Part shown: positions 26,225 to 37,194 of the stretch, one piece after another | Layout: the number at the start of each line of letters is the position of its first letter | Numbering within the stretch: the first letter of the stretch is position 1 | Origin: Mariniplasma anaerobium | GTDB lineage: Bacteria; Bacillota_I; Bacilli_A; Acholeplasmatales; Acholeplasmataceae | DNA length: 64,000 nt | Direction of reading: 5' to 3' | Assembly (NCBI RefSeq): GCF_016865445.1 | Contig: NZ_AP024412.1 | Span: forward strand, 558,001 to 622,000 | The notes under the pieces: generated by a model | Database searches by the model: none | Seen by the model: the letters and a program-made list of their open reading frames with translations, nothing else | What the model was told of the DNA's origin: nothing | Program-made: the position numbers and the translations under genes

Positions 26225-28741
26225 ATGGATAACAACAACTATACCCCAATGATGCAACAATATCTTGAAATTAAAGAAGACTACGCTGATGCGATAGTCT
26301 TTTTTAGACTAGGGGATTTCTATGAAATGTTTTTTGATGATGCGATTTTAGCATCTAAAGTTTTAGAAATTGCTTTAACTTCAAGAGATGCAGGGGCAAA
26401 AGTACCGATGTGTGGTATACCTCATCATGCAGTGAAACCTTATATTCAAAAACTTATTGAAAAAGGATTTAAGATTGCAATTGCTGAGCAAATTACTGAA
26501 GCAGGTAAAGGATTAGTTAAAAGAGAAGTCATTAGACTGATCACACCTGGAACTGTTTTTGAAGATGGTATTTTAGATCAGAATAAAAATAATTTTATCG
26601 CAAGTGTTATTTTAACTGAAAAAGGATATGCAACAACTTATATTGATATTTCTACTGGAGAAAGTTTTATCACAGATAATTTAGTGAAAAAAGAAGCTCT
26701 AGATTTAATTTTAAGCTTAGATATTAAAGAAGTTGTTTGTCCAACGCATTTTGATAAAGAGTTTATAAATGAATTGAAACAAAATGATCTTTTAGTTTCT
26801 CATGCAGATGATTATACAATCCATGAGTATTCATATATGAATCATTTAGAACGTGAACAAAAAAGAGCTGCTTCACATTTACTTAACTATTTAAGTAAAA
26901 CTCAAATGCAAACTCTAAATCATTTAATGCCATTTACTCACATTTTAAAAGTTGGTCATATGCATGTTGACTATAGAGTGAAAAAACATTTAGAGATTAT
27001 GGAATCTTTAACCAATAGTTCAAAAACAACATTAGAATATTGGATTAACCATTGTCAAACTGCAATGGGCTCTCGTTTATTAAAAGCATATTTAAATCAA
27101 CCTTTAAACGATAAAAAAGCACTTAATGAACGCTATGATTATATCGAAGCATTTTTCCCATATAAACCTAGAGAAGATATGCTTGAGCATTTAAAATATA
27201 TCTATGATATAAATAGAATTGTTGGTAGAATTTCATTTCAATCTGTAAATGCTAGAGATTTATTTCAATTAAAAGAAACGCTAAATCATATTCCTTTCAT
27301 CATAGATACACTTAAACTATATGATCATCCTAAAATTCAAACATTAGCTAAAGACATGAAAGATCATAAGGATTTAAGAGAGTATTTAGAAAAAGCAATT
27401 CATGAAAACCCTCCGATTACAGTTAAAGATGGAGGTATCATCAAAGATGGATTTAATGAACAACTTGATGATCTGCGATACACTAATGATAAAGGGCAAT
27501 CATGGCTTAATGAATTTGAATCAAGCGAACGTGAAAAAACAGGCATAAAAAATCTTAGAGTTGGATATAACCGAGTTTTTGGTTATTACATAGAAATATC
27601 TAAAGGAAACACTCAATTTGTTAAAGATGAATTTGGTTATGAAAGAAAACAAACTTTAACCAATAGTGAAAGATATATTTCACCAGTATTAAAAGAAAAA
27701 GAAGACCAAATTTTAAATGCTAAAGAAAGAGCTATTTCTTTAGAGTATGAATTATTTAAAGAAATTAGAATTTATGTAGAAAAATATACACATGATCTTC
27801 AACTTTTATCAACACAAATCGCGATGATTGATGTATTTTTAAATCTTGCGATTATCAGTGAAAAATATCAGTTTATTAGACCACATCTTCATGACAGCCG
27901 ACTTGTAGATATTAAAGAAGGAAGACATCCAGTTGTTGAAAAATTCACAACATTCATTAAAAATGATGTTGTTATGGATCAAGGTGAAATCTTTTTAATT
28001 ACAGGACCTAATATGAGTGGTAAATCAACTTATATGAGAATGTTTGCGATTATTGTATATATGGCACAAATAGGTTGTTTTGTACCTGCTGCAAAAGCAG
28101 ATATGCCACTATATGATGCACTTTATACACGCATAGGTTCAAGTGATGACTTATCTGGTGGTAAATCGACCTTTATGGTTGAAATGGTTGAATCAAATGA
28201 TGCGTTAACTAACGCTACTAAAGATTCTTTAATTTTATTTGATGAAATTGGTAGAGGAACTGCAACCTATGATGGTATGGCACTTGCTCAAGGTATGATT
28301 GAATATATTCATGAAAAAATAGGAGCTCAAACTTTATTTTCAACACATTATCATGAACTTACCGTATTAGAACATACGCTATCTCGTCTAACAAATTTAT
28401 GTGTTAAAGCTAAAGAAGAAAACGATAAAATGGTTTTTCTACATCATGTTGAAAAAGGAACTACTGATAAATCATATGGGATTCAAGTTGCTTCTCTAGC
28501 ACATCTTCCAAAGTCATTAATCACAAGAAGTAAACGTATTTTAGAAAAACTTGAAGATAAAGAAAATAAAGTTTCTCTAGATTTGTTTAATTATGAAGCT
28601 TTTGAAGAAGAAAATCAAAATATCATTGATGCTAAAGATGTAGAAGTCCTAGAAGAATTAGCAAAAATAGATACAGATCAAATGACACCTATTGATGCAT
28701 TATTACTGATTAAGCATTTACAAAATATTATAAAAAAGTAG
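26225..28741 (+). CDS. mutS: DNA mismatch repair protein MutS
   Basis: The 838 residues start with the mismatch-contacting motif GDFYEMFFDDA, followed by connector, lever and clamp regions and the ATPase with Walker A GPNMSGKSTYMR, Walker B LILFDEIGRGT and STHYHEL. MutS recognises mismatches and small loops and recruits MutL. It heads a tight run with mutL, miaA, aroK and aroQ, with gaps of 11 bases or less or overlaps. GGGGGCACCT precedes ATG 26225. Confidence 0.97.
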   Translation: MDNNNYTPMMQQYLEIKEDYADAIVFFRLGDFYEMFFDDAILASKVLEIALTSRDAGAKVPMCGIPHHAVKPYIQKLIEKGFKIAIAEQITEAGKGLVKREVIRLITPGTVFEDGILDQNKNNFIASVILTEKGYATTYIDISTGESFITDNLVKKEALDLILSLDIKEVVCPTHFDKEFINELKQNDLLVSHADDYTIHEYSYMNHLEREQKRAASHLLNYLSKTQMQTLNHLMPFTHILKVGHMHVDYRVKKHLEIMESLTNSSKTTLEYWINHCQTAMGSRLLKAYLNQPLNDKKALNERYDYIEAFFPYKPREDMLEHLKYIYDINRIVGRISFQSVNARDLFQLKETLNHIPFIIDTLKLYDHPKIQTLAKDMKDHKDLREYLEKAIHENPPITVKDGGIIKDGFNEQLDDLRYTNDKGQSWLNEFESSEREKTGIKNLRVGYNRVFGYYIEISKGNTQFVKDEFGYERKQTLTNSERYISPVLKEKEDQILNAKERAISLEYELFKEIRIYVEKYTHDLQLLSTQIAMIDVFLNLAIISEKYQFIRPHLHDSRLVDIKEGRHPVVEKFTTFIKNDVVMDQGEIFLITGPNMSGKSTYMRMFAIIVYMAQIGCFVPAAKADMPLYDALYTRIGSSDDLSGGKSTFMVEMVESNDALTNATKDSLILFDEIGRGTATYDGMALAQGMIEYIHEKIGAQTLFSTHYHELTVLEHTLSRLTNLCVKAKEENDKMVFLHHVEKGTTDKSYGIQVASLAHLPKSLITRSKRILEKLEDKENKVSLDLFNYEAFEEENQNIIDAKDVEVLEELAKIDTDQMTPIDALLLIKHLQNIIKK

Positions 28742-28749
28742 GAATTTAA

Positions 28750-30429
28750 ATGTCTGTCATTAAACAAATGGACAATAGACTTGCCAATATGATCGCAGCT
28801 GGAGAAGTTGTTGATCGACCAAGTTCAATTGTCAAAGAACTTATTGAAAATGCAATAGATGCCCAAGCTAAAGAAATCATTGTAGAAATCTACGAAGTTG
28901 GCATGAAAAAAATTATTGTATCTGATAACGGATCAGGTATGGATTTTTCTGATGCTCATCTTGCGTTTGAACGCCATGCAACATCTAAAATAGCATCTGA
29001 AAAAGACTTAAATCATATATATACTTTAGGTTTTAGAGGTGAAGCATTAGCGGCAATAGCAGCTGTTTCAAAAGTCTCATTAAAAACTAAAATGGAAGAT
29101 AGTAAAGCCATAGAGGTTATTTATCATGGTGGACATTTTATTAAAGATAACCAAACAAGTTTAAATACAGGGACAATCATTACTGTTGAAGATTTGTTTT
29201 ACAATACACCTGCAAGATTTAAATATATCAAGTCAGAACAAGCTGAAAGATATGCGATCATCGATATTTTTGATCGCTTAGCACTTGCTAATCCAAAAGT
29301 AAGATTTAAACTTTTTATGGATGAAAAATTAGTTAAACAAACATATGGTAAAGATGACTTTTTCCAACTTATTGATCAAATATATGGTTCTAAAATAACA
29401 AATGATATGATCAAGTTTGATCAAAAATTTCAAAATATAGAGATTAAAGGATATTTAGTTAGTCCTAAAATAACTAGATCTAGAAAAAAAGATATATCTA
29501 TATTTGTAAATCACAGATATATTAAGAACTATAAACTCATTCAAGCTGTTGTGGATGGATATCATAGTTTTTTAATGACTAATAAATATCCGATTGCATT
29601 AATCCATCTATCTATGGATCCACAATTATTAGATGTAAATGTACATCCGCAAAAATACGAAGTTAAATTTGTTAATGAATTAATATTAGCTTTCCAAATA
29701 GAACATTTCATAAGAGAAGCATTAGAGAAAAAAACACATACAATCTCTGATCGATATCAAGAGATAAAAAAAGTACCTCAAGAAACGTATGAAGTGTTTC
29801 ACTTAGATTTTGAAGATGTAAAAGAAGAAGACGAACATAAAGATTACGACAATAAAGAAGCTAAAATACCATCATTTGATTATATAGGTATATTTGCGGG
29901 AACTTATCTTTTATTTCAAAATCACGAAGGATTGTTTTTAGTTGATCAACATGCAGCACAAGAACGTATTAGATATGAACATTATTTTGAGAGATTAGGA
30001 AATCCAAACTCACAAATTAGACAACTCTTAATTCCTCATGACTTAAATGTAACATCATCTGACTTAGAAGTTATCAATCAATATATTGATCAATTTAAAA
30101 GATATCAATTTATCATTAAAGATAACCAAATCATAGGGCTTCCTACTTGGCTTAGAGAACAAGAAATTGATAAAGCGATTGAAGAAATAATTTCACAATT
30201 ATCAGAAAAAGAAACGATAGATTTAAAAATATTAAGAGATCATCTTGCAAAAGATATCTCATGTAAGGGATCTATTAAAGCTAATCATCATATAAACAAA
30301 CAAGAAGTTGATATATTAATGTCTGATTTACGATTATGCAAAAATCCTTATTATTGTCCTCATGGCAGACCAACAATCATTAAATTAACACATTATGATG
30401 TTGAGCGCATGTTTAAGAGGGTTATATAA
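28750..30429 (+). CDS. mutL: DNA mismatch repair protein MutL (endonuclease type)
   Basis: The 559 residues include N-terminal GHKL ATPase motifs (ELIENAIDA, DNGSGM, TLGFRGEAL) and a C-terminal dimerisation domain carrying the endonuclease motif DQHAAQERIRYE and the zinc-site motif CPHGRPT. MutL of this type nicks the new strand itself, which fits the absence of MutH. The stop overlaps the miaA start by one base. Confidence 0.96.
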   Translation: MSVIKQMDNRLANMIAAGEVVDRPSSIVKELIENAIDAQAKEIIVEIYEVGMKKIIVSDNGSGMDFSDAHLAFERHATSKIASEKDLNHIYTLGFRGEALAAIAAVSKVSLKTKMEDSKAIEVIYHGGHFIKDNQTSLNTGTIITVEDLFYNTPARFKYIKSEQAERYAIIDIFDRLALANPKVRFKLFMDEKLVKQTYGKDDFFQLIDQIYGSKITNDMIKFDQKFQNIEIKGYLVSPKITRSRKKDISIFVNHRYIKNYKLIQAVVDGYHSFLMTNKYPIALIHLSMDPQLLDVNVHPQKYEVKFVNELILAFQIEHFIREALEKKTHTISDRYQEIKKVPQETYEVFHLDFEDVKEEDEHKDYDNKEAKIPSFDYIGIFAGTYLLFQNHEGLFLVDQHAAQERIRYEHYFERLGNPNSQIRQLLIPHDLNVTSSDLEVINQYIDQFKRYQFIIKDNQIIGLPTWLREQEIDKAIEEIISQLSEKETIDLKILRDHLAKDISCKGSIKANHHINKQEVDILMSDLRLCKNPYYCPHGRPTIIKLTHYDVERMFKRVI

Positions 30430-31298
30430 TGAAAAAGATTGTTGCAATTGTTGGACCTACTGGATCTGGTAAAACAGGATTATCTATCGCTTTAGCAAAA
30501 CTTTATGGTTTTCAAATTATTAATGGTGATTCTGTACAAGTTTATAAACGATTAAATATTGGATCAGCTAAAATTAAAGATGAAGATAAAAAAGGTGTTA
30601 AACATCATCTATTTGATATCAGAGACCCTAAAGATGCGTATACTGTCTATAATTTCCAAACAGATGTTAGACAAAAAATCGATGAGATTGATTTGCCGAT
30701 GATTGTTGGTGGAACTGGATTATATATTAAAGCTGCCTTATATGATTATGAATTTATTGATGAGAAAAAAGATGATGATTTTGAAAAAAATCATATTCAT
30801 TTATCTGATGAAGCATTATATCAAGAACTTTTAAAATTAGATCCACATATAAAAATTGATCAATTTAATAGAAGACGTGTGCTTCGTGCTTTAGAACAAG
30901 CCACACAAGGATCTTTAAGATCTAAAAAAACTAATAAAGATCAATTGTTATATGATGCTTTAATTGTTTATCTTGATTTAGATAGAGACATCTTAGAAGA
31001 TAGATTATACACTAGACTTGATCAACAATTAAAAGACGGGTTTATTAAAGAAGTAGAAGATTTAAGAAAAGATGATATACATATCAATGCCATTGGATAT
31101 AAGCAAATTGATCAATATTTAGATAATCAAATGTCATATGAAGATATGAAAAAAGAAATTGTTAAAAAAAGCAGACAACTTGCTAAAAAACAAAAAACTT
31201 GGTTTAAAAATCAAATGCAAGTGCATATGATTGATGCTTTAAGCCCTACAGTTATCGATCAAGCAAAAATCTTAATTGATAATTTTTTAAAAACTTAG
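30429..31298 (+). CDS. miaA: tRNA dimethylallyltransferase
   Basis: The 289 residues contain P-loop GPTGSGKTGLS, the substrate motif GDSVQVYKRLNIGSAK and GGTGLYIKA. MiaA adds the dimethylallyl group to A37 of tRNAs reading UNN codons, giving the substrate for MiaB encoded upstream at 22669. It shares one base with the mutL stop codon. Confidence 0.95.
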   Translation: MKKIVAIVGPTGSGKTGLSIALAKLYGFQIINGDSVQVYKRLNIGSAKIKDEDKKGVKHHLFDIRDPKDAYTVYNFQTDVRQKIDEIDLPMIVGGTGLYIKAALYDYEFIDEKKDDDFEKNHIHLSDEALYQELLKLDPHIKIDQFNRRRVLRALEQATQGSLRSKKTNKDQLLYDALIVYLDLDRDILEDRLYTRLDQQLKDGFIKEVEDLRKDDIHINAIGYKQIDQYLDNQMSYEDMKKEIVKKSRQLAKKQKTWFKNQMQVHMIDALSPTVIDQAKILIDNFLKT

Positions 31299-31309
31299 GA
31301 GAATAACTT

Positions 31310-31801
31310 ATGAATATATATATTATTGGAATGCCTGGATCGGGTAAAACAACTATAGCTAAGCAATTAGCGAAAAATCTAAATTACACATATATAGATT
31401 TAGATGCTATGATTGAAAAAGATTCACTGATGTTTATTGAAGAGATATTTGAAAAATATGGCGAAAAGAAATTTAGAGAACTTGAAACCAATGCTTTAAA
31501 AGAAATCAATTGTGATCAAGCTATTATTTCTTGTGGCGGTGGTGTTGTAACAGTTAAAAATAATAAAGAGCTTATGAAAGGGCTAAAACTATATCTTGAT
31601 ACTGATATCACTGTGATTAAAAAAAGACTAGAATCAGATTATCAAAGACCTTTATTAAAGCAAACAACTCTAGAGCAACTTTACGATGATCGCTTTTTGA
31701 AATACCAAGATTTTGCAGATGCAATCATCAATAATAATTATGATATTGATCAAACTGTTAAAGTCATTGAAAATTATTTAAAAAATGAGGAATACAAATG
31801 A
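31310..31801 (+). CDS. aroK: Shikimate kinase
   Basis: The 163 residues contain P-loop GMPGSGKTT, the shikimate-binding aspartates (DLDAMIE), FRELETNAL, CGGGVV and the lid RPLL. It phosphorylates shikimate in aromatic amino acid synthesis. It overlaps aroQ by 4 bases. Only these two shikimate-pathway genes are seen in the window; the others may lie elsewhere. Confidence 0.92.
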   Translation: MNIYIIGMPGSGKTTIAKQLAKNLNYTYIDLDAMIEKDSLMFIEEIFEKYGEKKFRELETNALKEINCDQAIISCGGGVVTVKNNKELMKGLKLYLDTDITVIKKRLESDYQRPLLKQTTLEQLYDDRFLKYQDFADAIINNNYDIDQTVKVIENYLKNEEYK

Positions 31802-32229
31802 ACATTTTAGTCATACATGGACCAAATCTTAATATGCTTGGCAAAAGAGATGAAAAACTTTATGGTACTTTTAGCTTAGATGATCTTTATGGTGAAGTTA
31901 GTGATTACTTTGAAAATCATGAATTTTCTTTTTTTCAAAGCAATCATGAAGGTGAACTCATTGATGTGATTCAACATGCAGAAGAAGAGAATTATGATGC
32001 ACTATTAATCAACCCTGGTGCATACACGCATACATCAATAGCAATTCGTGATGCATTAGAACTTATTAGCATACCAAAGGTGGAAGTTCATTTATCAAAT
32101 ATCGATCAAAGAGAAGATTTTAGAAAGACTGATTACATCAAAGATGTTTGTCATGAACGCTTTATGGGCAAGAAAATTGATAGTTATATTGAAGCCATTA
32201 AATTTATCGAAAATTTAGTGTTGTCTTAA
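31798..32229 (+). CDS. aroQ: 3-dehydroquinate dehydratase, type II
   Basis: The 143 residues have the type II motifs: IHGPNLNMLGKRDEKLYG with the catalytic Tyr, QSNHEGELIDVIQ, NPGAYTHTSIAIRDAL and VHLSNIDQREDFR with the catalytic His. It dehydrates 3-dehydroquinate. It is translationally coupled to aroK. The aroQ-efp order also occurs in Bacillus, although efp here has its own promoter. Confidence 0.94.
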   Translation: MNILVIHGPNLNMLGKRDEKLYGTFSLDDLYGEVSDYFENHEFSFFQSNHEGELIDVIQHAEEENYDALLINPGAYTHTSIAIRDALELISIPKVEVHLSNIDQREDFRKTDYIKDVCHERFMGKKIDSYIEAIKFIENLVLS

Positions 32230-32249
32230 TAATATTTTTCATGTATAAT
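32221..32249 (+). promoter_or_regulatory. efp promoter
   Basis: TTGTCT (32221-32226), at the end of aroQ, and TATAAT (32244-32249) are separated by 17 bases. The efp start follows 40 bases later with AGAGGAG. Confidence 0.7.
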
Positions 32250-32289
32250 ATAAACGGCAAAAAAACCGTTATTAAAGAGGAGACTTACC

Positions 32290-32853
32290 ATGATTAGTAC
32301 AAGTGATTTTAAAACAGGATTAACAATATTATATGATGGCAATATATATCAAATCATAGAATTCATGCATGTAAAACCAGGAAAAGGTAGTGCTTTTGTA
32401 AGAACTAAATTAAGAAATTTAAGAAGTGGTGCAGTTATAGATAACACATTTAACGCAGGCGTTAAAATGGATAAAGCTCAAATTGATCGTGTTCAAATGC
32501 AATATATCTACGCAAATGGAGATATGCATGTATTTATGAACACTGAAACTTATGAGCAAATAGAAATTCCAGAAGCTCAAATTGAAAATGAATTAAAATT
32601 CATTTACGAAGGTATGAATGTTGACGTAAACTTTTATGACAGTAAAGAAATATTAGGTGTATCTCTACCTGATAAAGTTGTACTTACAATAGTAGAAACA
32701 GTACCTGGCGTTAAAGGTGATACAAAAACAAATGCTTCAAAAGATGCGATTATGCAAACAGGATTATTAGTTAAAGTACCGATGTTCATTGAAGAAGGCG
32801 AAAAAATAATCGTTTCAACTCAAGATGGATCATATTATTCTAGAGATAAATAA
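32290..32853 (+). CDS. efp: Translation elongation factor P
   Basis: The 187 residues form the three-domain EF-P pattern with the tip loop [20 protein letters not shown] (Lys in PGKG near residue 32) and the C-terminal signature around [23 protein letters not shown] relieves ribosome stalling at polyproline. AGAGGAGA precedes ATG 32290. A modification enzyme for the tip lysine is not visible in the window. Confidence 0.96.
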   Translation: MISTSDFKTGLTILYDGNIYQIIEFMHVKPGKGSAFVRTKLRNLRSGAVIDNTFNAGVKMDKAQIDRVQMQYIYANGDMHVFMNTETYEQIEIPEAQIENELKFIYEGMNVDVNFYDSKEILGVSLPDKVVLTIVETVPGVKGDTKTNASKDAIMQTGLLVKVPMFIEEGEKIIVSTQDGSYYSRDK

Positions 32854-32895
32854 AACTATATTTGATCAATAGATACAAAATTAATAATATGAAAA

Positions 32896-32940
32896 AAGTG
32901 GTTAATAACAAAATCAGTTATTAACTTTTCTTTTTTTATT
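32896..32940 (+). terminator. efp terminator
   Basis: GTTAATAAC pairs perfectly with GTTATTAAC around an AAAATCA loop, followed by TTTTCTTTTTTT. Confidence 0.8.
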
Positions 32941-33023
32941 TCTTTAAAAGAAGACTCATAAAGAAAATATAAAAATCATTTCATTATTGAAGTCATTCTA
33001 TGCTATAATATAACAGGTGATAA

Positions 33024-33761
33024 ATGTTGGAAAGATTACAAAAAATACTCGCGCAAGCTAATGTTGCTTCTAGAAGAAAATCTGAAGAATACATTGTAAA
33101 AGGCAGAGTTAAAGTCAATGGCCAAGTGATTAAAGAACTTGGTTTCAAAGTAAATAAATCAGACTTGATAGAAGTAGATGGCAAACCAATAAAATTGGCT
33201 GAACATCTTTATTTTTTGTTAAATAAACCAACAGGTTATTTATCAACGGCTTCAGATGAAAAGAACAGACGTACCGTTATGGACTTGTTAATGGAGGAAC
33301 ATAAAGATGTTCGTCTATATCCTGTAGGTCGTCTAGACTATGATACAGCAGGGTTGTTATTGATTACAAATGATGGAGATTTCACACAACATCTAACACA
33401 TCCAACGTATCATATTGAAAAAGAATATTTAGTTAGAGTTACTGGTATTTTGGTTAGAAAAAAAATCGTTGAACTTAGAAATGGTGTTACCATAGATATG
33501 GATTATTTTGCTAAACCAAAAGCAGTAAGACTCATTGAGCTTAATAAAGAGCATCAATCAACACTGATTTCTATCACTTTAATTGAAGGTAAAAACAAGC
33601 AAGTAAGAAAAATGATTGAAGCTATTGGCTTTAAAGTAAAAAATCTTACACGTGTTCGTTATGATTTTTTAACACTTGATGGAGTAGAACGCGGCAAGTA
33701 TAGACCATTAAAGATTCATGAAATCAAGCTATTACATGCGCATAGTATCGCAAAAAGATAG
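33024..33761 (+). CDS. rluB: Ribosomal large subunit pseudouridine synthase (RluB family)
   Basis: The 245 residues contain an N-terminal S4 RNA-binding domain (LQKILAQANVASRRKSEEYI, about 4-50) and a RsuA/RluB catalytic domain with GRLDYDTAGLLLITNDGD, whose Asp is catalytic, and GKNKQVRKM. It makes pseudouridine in 23S rRNA; the exact site is set by family. AGGTGAT precedes ATG 33024. Confidence 0.9.
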   Translation: MLERLQKILAQANVASRRKSEEYIVKGRVKVNGQVIKELGFKVNKSDLIEVDGKPIKLAEHLYFLLNKPTGYLSTASDEKNRRTVMDLLMEEHKDVRLYPVGRLDYDTAGLLLITNDGDFTQHLTHPTYHIEKEYLVRVTGILVRKKIVELRNGVTIDMDYFAKPKAVRLIELNKEHQSTLISITLIEGKNKQVRKMIEAIGFKVKNLTRVRYDFLTLDGVERGKYRPLKIHEIKLLHAHSIAKR

Positions 33762-33821
33762 CAAAAACGCTATCCAATGCCTTAAAAATGTGTTATAATT
33801 AAATATGTATGGAGGAAGTAT

Positions 33822-34490
33822 ATGTCTGGATTTAAATTGGCTATCGATGGACCGGCAGGATCAGGCAAAAGCACAATAAGTGCACTTATCGCTAAAAAAT
33901 TAAATTGGACACACATCGACACTGGTGCGATGTATCGGGCTGTAACATTAAAAGCTCTAGAACTTAAGGTCGATTTAAATGATGAATCTTCTTATCGTTT
34001 TTTAGAGACCACTAATATCCATTACGATTTTGACCGCATATTTATTGACGATAGAGACGTTACTCAGGCGATTCGTTCTGAAGGCGTAACAAATAATGTG
34101 TCACTAGTTTCAAGTTTCCCATATGTAAGAAGAAAACTTGTAGATCTTCAAAAACAAGCTGCAAATTATGGCAATATTGTTATGGACGGTAGAGATATCG
34201 GTACAGTCGTATTACCTGATGCAAATGTAAAAGTCTTTTTAACTGCAAACGTTGAAGAACGTGCAAAAAGAAGATATAAAGAAAATATAAAAAAAGGTAA
34301 AGATCAACACATATCAAAAGTTATTGAAGATATTGTGGTTCGAGATCAAAAAGATTCAACTCGAAAAGAATCACCTTTAAGAAAAGCTGATGATGCAATC
34401 ATCATGGACACAACTTACTTAACCATTGATGAAGTGGTTGAAAAAATAATAGAATTAACCGACAAAAAGGAGAATAAACATGGAGTTTAA
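33822..34490 (+). CDS. cmk: Cytidylate kinase
   Basis: The 222 residues include P-loop IDGPAGSGKST, HIDTGAMYRAVT and MDGRDIGTVVLPDA. It phosphorylates CMP and dCMP. GGAGG precedes ATG 33822. The gene overlaps the S1 gene by 11 bases, and cmk followed by an S1-domain gene and der is the arrangement found in Bacillus. Confidence 0.96.
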   Translation: MSGFKLAIDGPAGSGKSTISALIAKKLNWTHIDTGAMYRAVTLKALELKVDLNDESSYRFLETTNIHYDFDRIFIDDRDVTQAIRSEGVTNNVSLVSSFPYVRRKLVDLQKQAANYGNIVMDGRDIGTVVLPDANVKVFLTANVEERAKRRYKENIKKGKDQHISKVIEDIVVRDQKDSTRKESPLRKADDAIIMDTTYLTIDEVVEKIIELTDKKENKHGV

Positions 34491-35880
34491 TATGCTAAAG
34501 GTAGGCCAAATTGTAGAAGGTACTGTCGTAAAAATTGAACACAATACAATTTATTTAGATGTACAATATACTACTGAAGGAAAAATACATCTAGACAATT
34601 ACGATAAACCAGCACCAGATACATTCATTGGTTTAATCAAAGATGGACAAAAAATTAAAGCGAAAGTTCAAAAAATCACTGATGAACCATCACAAATTCT
34701 CTTATCTAGACTACCTCTTTTAATTGAAGAAAAATTTGATCAAATTGCTGCTTTAGCTGAATCAGGTGAAACTGTAAAGGCTAAGGTAAGAAAAATATTA
34801 GATAAAGGTTTAATTTTGAATTACTTAAGTAATGAAGTATTTCTTCCTTATAGTTTATTAGACTATGATCTACTAAAAGATAAAGAAGCCCTTCAAGGAA
34901 AGACTTTAGAAATTCAAATTATTGAGGCAACTAGAAAAGGAAGATCTAAACGTATTGTAGGATCTAGAAAGATTGTATTCGAAAGAGAAAGACAAGAAGC
35001 TTACGAATTACGCTTAAAAGATCGTCAATCAGAATTAGAAACCATTAATACTGGTGATGTGATCAAAGGTATCGTTGACAAAATTGAAAAACATGCTGCA
35101 ACAGTTCGCTTTGAACATGTTGTTGGTTTATTACGCATCTCTCAAGTTAGTCATCATCGTATTGAAAAAATCGAAGATGTTTTAGAATTAAATCAAGAAG
35201 TAGAAGTTAAAGTTATTAAAAAAGAAGGAAATCGTCTAGATTTATCTATGAAAGCTCTAGAAGATACACCTTATGAAAAATTCTATCAAGAACATAAAGT
35301 TGGAGATTCAGTTACCGGTACAGTTTTTCAAAAACTTCCATTCGGTATTATCGTAGAAGTTAGTAAAGATGTTCGTGGATTATTACATAAAAACGAATTT
35401 TCTTGGAATCCAAATGATAATTTTGAAAGTTTTGTAAAAATTGGTGATGAAATTACACTTGCAATCGTACAAATGGATCCTAAAAAAGAACGTATTGCAT
35501 TATCTAAAAAATCATTAGAAGATAACCCTTGGAAAAATTTCACGAAAAAACGTGGTGATGTTGTACAAGCAGTTGTAACAAGTGTTACTAAAGATGGTCT
35601 TGAAGTAGAAGTTCAAGGTGCTAAAGGTTTTATTCATGTATCAGAACTATCTAACGAAAGAATTGGTAAACCAGAAGATTATTTTGCAATTGGTGATGAA
35701 GTGAAAGCTTTAATCGTTGAAGCAAAAAGAGATCAATGGGAATTAAAATTATCAATTAGACGTGTTTTAGAAAAAGCAGAACGTGCATCATATGAACAAT
35801 ATTTAGAAGAAGGTCAAGAAGCAGAAACAACCACTATTGGTGATTTATTTGCGGATGATTTCAAGAAAAAGAAAAAGTAG
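34480..35880 (+). CDS. S1 RNA-binding domain protein (RpsA-like)
   Basis: The 466 residues are made of five S1-like domains, near residues 3-75, 90-165, 185-265, 270-355 and 360-430. The first two are degenerate and the last three fit the consensus (for example [20 protein letters not shown]). Proteins of this kind in Firmicutes are shorter than proteobacterial S1 and may not be stable ribosome components. AAGGAG lies 7 bases before ATG 34480. The gene is translationally linked with cmk and followed closely by der. Confidence 0.88.
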   Translation: MEFNMLKVGQIVEGTVVKIEHNTIYLDVQYTTEGKIHLDNYDKPAPDTFIGLIKDGQKIKAKVQKITDEPSQILLSRLPLLIEEKFDQIAALAESGETVKAKVRKILDKGLILNYLSNEVFLPYSLLDYDLLKDKEALQGKTLEIQIIEATRKGRSKRIVGSRKIVFERERQEAYELRLKDRQSELETINTGDVIKGIVDKIEKHAATVRFEHVVGLLRISQVSHHRIEKIEDVLELNQEVEVKVIKKEGNRLDLSMKALEDTPYEKFYQEHKVGDSVTGTVFQKLPFGIIVEVSKDVRGLLHKNEFSWNPNDNFESFVKIGDEITLAIVQMDPKKERIALSKKSLEDNPWKNFTKKRGDVVQAVVTSVTKDGLEVEVQGAKGFIHVSELSNERIGKPEDYFAIGDEVKALIVEAKRDQWELKLSIRRVLEKAERASYEQYLEEGQEAETTTIGDLFADDFKKKKK

Positions 35881-35888
35881 GTCTTATA

Positions 35889-37193
35889 ATGCCTTTTAAA
35901 GTAGCAATCGTAGGCCGTCCGAATGTAGGTAAATCAAGTCTGTTTAATCGTTTAGTTGGAGAACGACTATCGATAACAGATGATATGCCTGGTGTAACGC
36001 GTGATCGTATTTATGCCAAAGCGGAATGGTTAACAAAAAACTTTAGAGTAATAGATACAGGCGGCATCGACATCGGCGATGCTCCTTTTTTAAATCAAAT
36101 CAAAGCTCAAGCGCAAGTTGCGATGGATGAGGCTGATGTGATTGTTTTTGTTGTTGATGGGAAAGTTGGATTATCTGATAGTGATTATTATATTGCAAAA
36201 TTACTTTATAAATCAGAAACACCAGTTATTCTAGCAGTTAATAAAATAGATGATATCAATCAAGTCAACAACATTTATGAATTCTATGCACTAGGTTTAT
36301 CAGAGCCAATTGCTACATCTGCACAACATGGTATTGGTATTGGTGATTTATTAGATAGAATCGTATCTTACATGAAGGAAGATGACATTGAGTATGACGA
36401 AGATGCCATCCGTTTTTGCGTTGTCGGAAGACCAAATGTCGGTAAATCATCATTAACTAATGTTATTCTAGGAGAAGAGCGAGTGATCGTTTCAGAAATT
36501 TCAGGGACAACTAGAGATGCAATCGATACCCAATTTAAAAAAGATCGTAAAGAATACGTAGTTATTGATACAGCAGGTATAAAAAAACGCGGAAAAGTTT
36601 ACGAAAATACAGATAAATATAGCGTTTTAAGAGCTCTTAGTGCATTGGAGAGAAGTGATGTTGCACTTTTAGTTCTAGACGGTGAGGAAGGTATTATCGA
36701 GCAAGACAAGCATGTTGCTGGATATATTGCTGAGTACTATAAAGCAGTTGTGATCGTTGTTAATAAATGGGATGCTGTTTTAAAAGATGAAAAGACCATG
36801 AGAAAGATGGAAAAAAAGGTTAAAGAAGAATTTAAGTTTTTAGATTATGCAGAAATTGTATTTGTATCAGCTAAAGATAATAATCGTATACAAACAATTT
36901 TTCCAGCAATTAATCATGCATATGACAATTTCCAAAAACAAATTCAAACATCTGTTTTAAATGATTTAATGCATGATGCAGTTGCAATGAATCCAACACC
37001 AATATTCAATCATGGTAAAGCTCAGTTTAATTACGCAACTCAAGTTGCGATTAAACCACCGACATTTATCATGTTTGTAAATAACCCAGATTTCGTACAT
37101 TTTTCTTATACAAGATATCTACATAACCAACTTAGAGAAGCGATTGATTTTACAGGGACTCCTATAAAATTAATTTTAAGAAAGAAGGCTTAA
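35889..37193 (+). CDS. der: Ribosome biogenesis GTPase Der (EngA)
   Basis: The 434 residues have two tandem GTPase domains, G1 motifs [13 protein letters not shown] (residue about 9) and [13 protein letters not shown] (about 180), G4 motifs NKID and NKWD, and a C-terminal KH-like domain. Der assists 50S subunit maturation. It starts 8 bases after the S1 gene and ends one base before gpsA. Confidence 0.97.
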   Translation: MPFKVAIVGRPNVGKSSLFNRLVGERLSITDDMPGVTRDRIYAKAEWLTKNFRVIDTGGIDIGDAPFLNQIKAQAQVAMDEADVIVFVVDGKVGLSDSDYYIAKLLYKSETPVILAVNKIDDINQVNNIYEFYALGLSEPIATSAQHGIGIGDLLDRIVSYMKEDDIEYDEDAIRFCVVGRPNVGKSSLTNVILGEERVIVSEISGTTRDAIDTQFKKDRKEYVVIDTAGIKKRGKVYENTDKYSVLRALSALERSDVALLVLDGEEGIIEQDKHVAGYIAEYYKAVVIVVNKWDAVLKDEKTMRKMEKKVKEEFKFLDYAEIVFVSAKDNNRIQTIFPAINHAYDNFQKQIQTSVLNDLMHDAVAMNPTPIFNHGKAQFNYATQVAIKPPTFIMFVNNPDFVHFSYTRYLHNQLREAIDFTGTPIKLILRKKA

Positions 37194-37194
37194 T

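Noticed and set aside
33757-33774. Hairpin GATAGC/GCTATC after rluB as a terminator
   Set aside because: The stem is only six base pairs and lacks a T-run; termination there cannot be supported.
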